Source of the DNA: Gnetum montanum
Taxonomy: Eukaryota; Streptophyta; Gnetopsida; Gnetales; Gnetaceae
Length of the DNA stretch: 64,000 nucleotides
Reading direction: 5' to 3'
NCBI GenBank assembly: GCA_015680685.1
Contig: MNCI01026223.1
Coordinates: 156,329-220,328, forward strand
Below, one piece after another: positions 61,038 to 64,000 of this stretch. Positions within the stretch are counted from its first letter, which is position 1. Each line of letters opens with the position of its first letter. Below the pieces are notes generated by a model that had not been told where the DNA came from, did not search any database, and saw nothing but the letters and a program-made list of their open reading frames with translations. A program made the position numbers and the translations under genes.

Positions 61038-61038
61038 A

Positions 61039-61520
61039 TGTTAAGTTTTGTGATATTAATCACTAGGTCTAGGATATAATAGAAATAGTTTAATGACTAC
61101 TATCATTGAGATAAACATGTACTCTGAATAGAAAGTAAGTCCATGGAGTTATACATGTTGAATATAAAAATATAAACTAACAAGTAATAAGAAGAATAAG
61201 ATAACCAAGTATCTTTGTTATAATATAAATATTGTGTTATACTTCATATTACACATTGTATTGTGTTGTTCTCCATATTGTTATTGGATCAAGATCATTA
61301 CTTATGTCATTATAATGGAATAGTCACACCCAAAGAACAAATAGACAGAACGAATAAAGATAACTATACTTAATATAATTAATTGAACATAACTTGATAC
61401 ATATCACAAAACACCATAGGCAACGCACACCATGATAGTGTATATTAAAGATCAAGGTGTAACTGCATATAGATATAAACTAGCATGTTAAGCTTACTAA
61501 AATACATCAAATCTTCAACA
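61039..61520 (-). repeat. 5' LTR of element G
   Basis: Minus strand start TGTTGAAGATTT, end CTTAACA. It ends at the primer site, which sets the element's orientation. Confidence 0.85.
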
Positions 61521-63500
61521 CTATTGATGACCCATATGAAGGTTAGAGTATGATATTTTTTGTTAGTGCATGTGAATATCACATAGATAAATCTAATGAA
61601 ATTCTTTACAAAATCATGGTTAACATAGATTTTATTACAACGAATGCAAACTTCTGATCAATGTAGTTTATTGGATTGAATTGGAGTGATGGATATAAGA
61701 GTGGATGCTTGGAAGCTTTTGCAACACCATTTCTAAATCTTTATGGCTTGAATTAGTACACATAATCTCCTTGCACAAATACCACTGAATGAATAGAGCT
61801 TTGATCATGCATGAATTGACAAGTTTTTAAGCTATGTATCTTTGGTTGCTTCTCTAACATGGAACATATCATGTAAATAAAGTCTAGAGCTCAAAATAAT
61901 TATTTGAAATCACCCACAAAACAGAAATTCAACAGAACTATGAATTGTAATATTCTTATAACAAAGGAGAAAAAAAATCAATTTGAGATGTACCATTGTA
62001 CATAATACATTGAAATTTCAAGCTAGAATTGTAAAATTAATGAAATTTGTCAACAATGTAAGAAAAGTCAACATTGATTTACTTCTTTTTAAATTCTTGA
62101 TTTTGTTAAGAAGAAATAAAATGCACATGATATGGGATAGAGATGGATGCCAAAAACAATAAAGTGTGAATGCAATTTATGCTTTGGACATATGGATTTA
62201 CATTTTTGCCAACACTTGCAACACTTCTTAGTATGCTTCTTTAAGAAAAAACTCATCACTCATGCATGAAAAGTAAGATTATTGTCTTCTCAAGGAAATA
62301 AAGTTATCTTATGTTTGCAAAATAAAAAGTTATGCATTCATCAAAAATTTCTTACATAGATCCATGTTTGCCTTTGTGGTCCTTGTTACCTACAATAATA
62401 TCCCAAATAAATGCTTGCCTAAAGCATGTGTCTTTTTTTTTTCAGGGGGCTAAAATCACATCCTTAATGTGTTGTCATTCTATCTCATCTCCTTCTACAA
62501 TATGAAGCATGCCCTCCTAGCTTTGCTCAAAGATATCTACTTCACAAAAGATTGTAAAGAGCCCCAATCTACTTTTCAAGTTTTAAAAAGCTCATAAAAA
62601 GAATTTATGCAATACTGATTATTACAAAAGAAAATAAAGTAAATACAAAATGAGGACATACAATACAATTTCATCAACATATCCAGGATGAACCAAATTG
62701 ACAATAAAAACTATCTATTGAGTCTCAAGTTTAAATCCAAATCATATTTATAGTCTTGTAATTAATTTGTGGAACTCCTTGTGTGCATCCACTTTTATGG
62801 ATCATATCCATGAAGAGAATAGCTCTTATGCACACTATGAAAATTGTTCTCTATGTACAAGAACCCTTCCTGGTTATGAATAATTCCACCTGACTCTATG
62901 AAATTGTAGTTCATCATTTACAACAAGAAAAGAACAATATTTGATCAATTAAAAGAAAGATGGGATTGAGAATCTTCCTGTGTTTGATCTAGGTGTGGCT
63001 AGAAGGACATAATGTATTTTCCAAACAAGGGATTCTACTTAGACTCTTTGGCAAGACATCACTCTTTTTCCCATAATCTCACCTTATGAGATCAAATTGG
63101 GCTACAATATGCAAATATTATTTCCGAATCAGAATACTATTAAAACATGTAAAATGTTACTTAGAAATTGTCAAAAATGTACAAAAACAAAAATAGAAAA
63201 ACATAGACTACTATAAGTACATACCCAAAGATGCAGTGAGGTTCAACTTTAAAAGAAAAGAATAGATAGTGCAAACATTTGCAAGGATTCACCTTGCCAG
63301 ACATGGTAAGGAGTTGGAGACACTTGGCTTGTGCAGAGAAGCTTGAAATCTTGGCATTTGTAATATCTCTTGAATCCTTGGTATTCATAATATATCCTCA
63401 CTTTTGGAGGTTTTAACACAAGATGTATAACATAAGTGATAGAACAACATTTATATTCTAAAAACAAACTTAATAGGAATGGGCAACGGAAACTGAGTGG
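61521..63500. other. AT-rich unassigned stretch
   Basis: No supported gene. Overlapping minus-strand frames at 63467-63161 have no domain I know. Confidence 0.45.
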
Positions 63501-63539
63501 AAAATTTTTTCCTTCTGCATCTGCATGGCTACGCTTGTA

Positions 63540-64000
63540 GAATTGTGTTGATGCAAGGTGTTGCTTGTTGCTGCAATCCCAACTCTACGTTACTGTGGTT
63601 CCCTAGTAGCCAATCGGTCTCATTTTGCTGAACTAGCCTAACAGATTTGAGTCGAGGGTGTCACAGATCTGGGATCGCCACCATTAAGTTCAGACTTCTG
63701 GGGTTTTCTTTTCACATCATTGGACAGACCTGTGGCATTTTAGCATCAACGGGTTTAGTGGTGGTTTGGCGTCAACGGGTTCATCGGTGCTTCCGATCCA
63801 GGAGTGCTACATAGGGCTATGCTGTTGGCAGAGAAGATCTTTGCTACAGTGCAGTCATGGATGAATCTCAAGGCCCATCTGGTTCTTCTCAGCAGGGAAG
63901 TCCCCCCAACTCACTAATATTGATTTTTTTATTCCGGACAATCTTTTTGACAATGTAGCTAAAGAATTTTCATCTTGGTTCATTTTTATTCAAATTATGG
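63540..64000 (+). other. Possible 5' end of another element or gene
   Basis: Base composition changes from AT-rich to balanced near 63490. An ATG at 63849 begins MDESQGPSGSSQQGSPPNS. After a one-base slip the frame continues DFFIPDNLFDNVAKEFSS to the edge. A leader with two GCGTCAACGGGTT-like words (near 63744 and 63770) precedes it. This could be the start of a LINE ORF1 or of another LTR element's gag; too short to decide. Confidence 0.25.

Larger units (their letters stand above)
57383..61520 (-). mobile_element. Element G: 4.1-kb non-autonomous LTR element
   Basis: Two direct repeats of about 485 bp (57383-57870 and 61039-61520) flank a 3.2-kb interior on the minus strand. A primer site lies next to the right LTR and a polypurine tract next to the left LTR. 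Flanks CAATT / CTATT match at four of five places, a worn target duplication. The interior has no gag, protease, RT or integrase, only frames of unknown type, so it must have depended on another element's enzymes. Confidence 0.8.

Overview
Kind of DNA. This is a plant nuclear window made almost entirely of old LTR retrotransposons nested in one another. I see no rRNA, tRNA, CRISPR, operon or convincing host gene. Evidence: Ty3/gypsy pol domains with an extra archaeal-type RNase H (a Tat-lineage trait of seed plants), an Athila-like gypsy element, a Ty1/copia gag-protease fragment, tRNA-iMet and tRNA-Asp primer sites, TG...CA long terminal repeats and spliceosomal introns. Every coding region is broken by stops and frameshifts, many of them CAG/CAA to TAG/TAA or CGA to TGA, as expected after long cytosine methylation. 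This slow-decay, gene-poor landscape suits a very large plant genome such as a gymnosperm's; the species is inference only.

Layout. (1) 1-9739: 3' part of giant Tat/Ogre-like copy A (+). (2) 9740-19895: copy B (+) of the same family, fused to copy A's LTR and lacking gag. (3) 19896-~21525: 5' part of a Ty1/copia element C (-), into which the A/B block seems to have inserted. (4) ~21526-24980: AT-rich degenerate DNA, ending in the upstream part of a very old gypsy element F (+). (5) 24981-53309: Athila-like element E (+), inserted in F with target duplication CCTTA. (6) 32057-50860: complete 18.8-kb Tat/Ogre-like copy D (-), inserted in E with target duplication CCTTT. (7) 53310-~56000: rest of F. 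(8) 57383-61520: small non-autonomous LTR element G (-). (9) 61521-64000: unassigned, with a possible start of another element at the right end.

How the A/B/D family is built. Copy D shows the full plan in element order: LTR, leader with five tandem repeats, gag with zinc knuckle, protease, a long candidate intron, then RT, RNase H, archaeal-type RNase H, integrase, minisatellite, 3' UTR, polypurine tract, LTR. Inside the candidate intron lies an apparently eight-exon gene on the opposite strand, bounded on each side by a minisatellite with the core CTTAAACTAG or CCTAAAACTA; the same core recurs after integrase. Copies A and B keep the same arrangement where intact. The LTRs carry five or so GCTACGCTA/TAGCGTAGC hairpins at matching places. 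The antisense gene within a spliced pol intron, punctuated by three related arrays, is the most unusual thing here.
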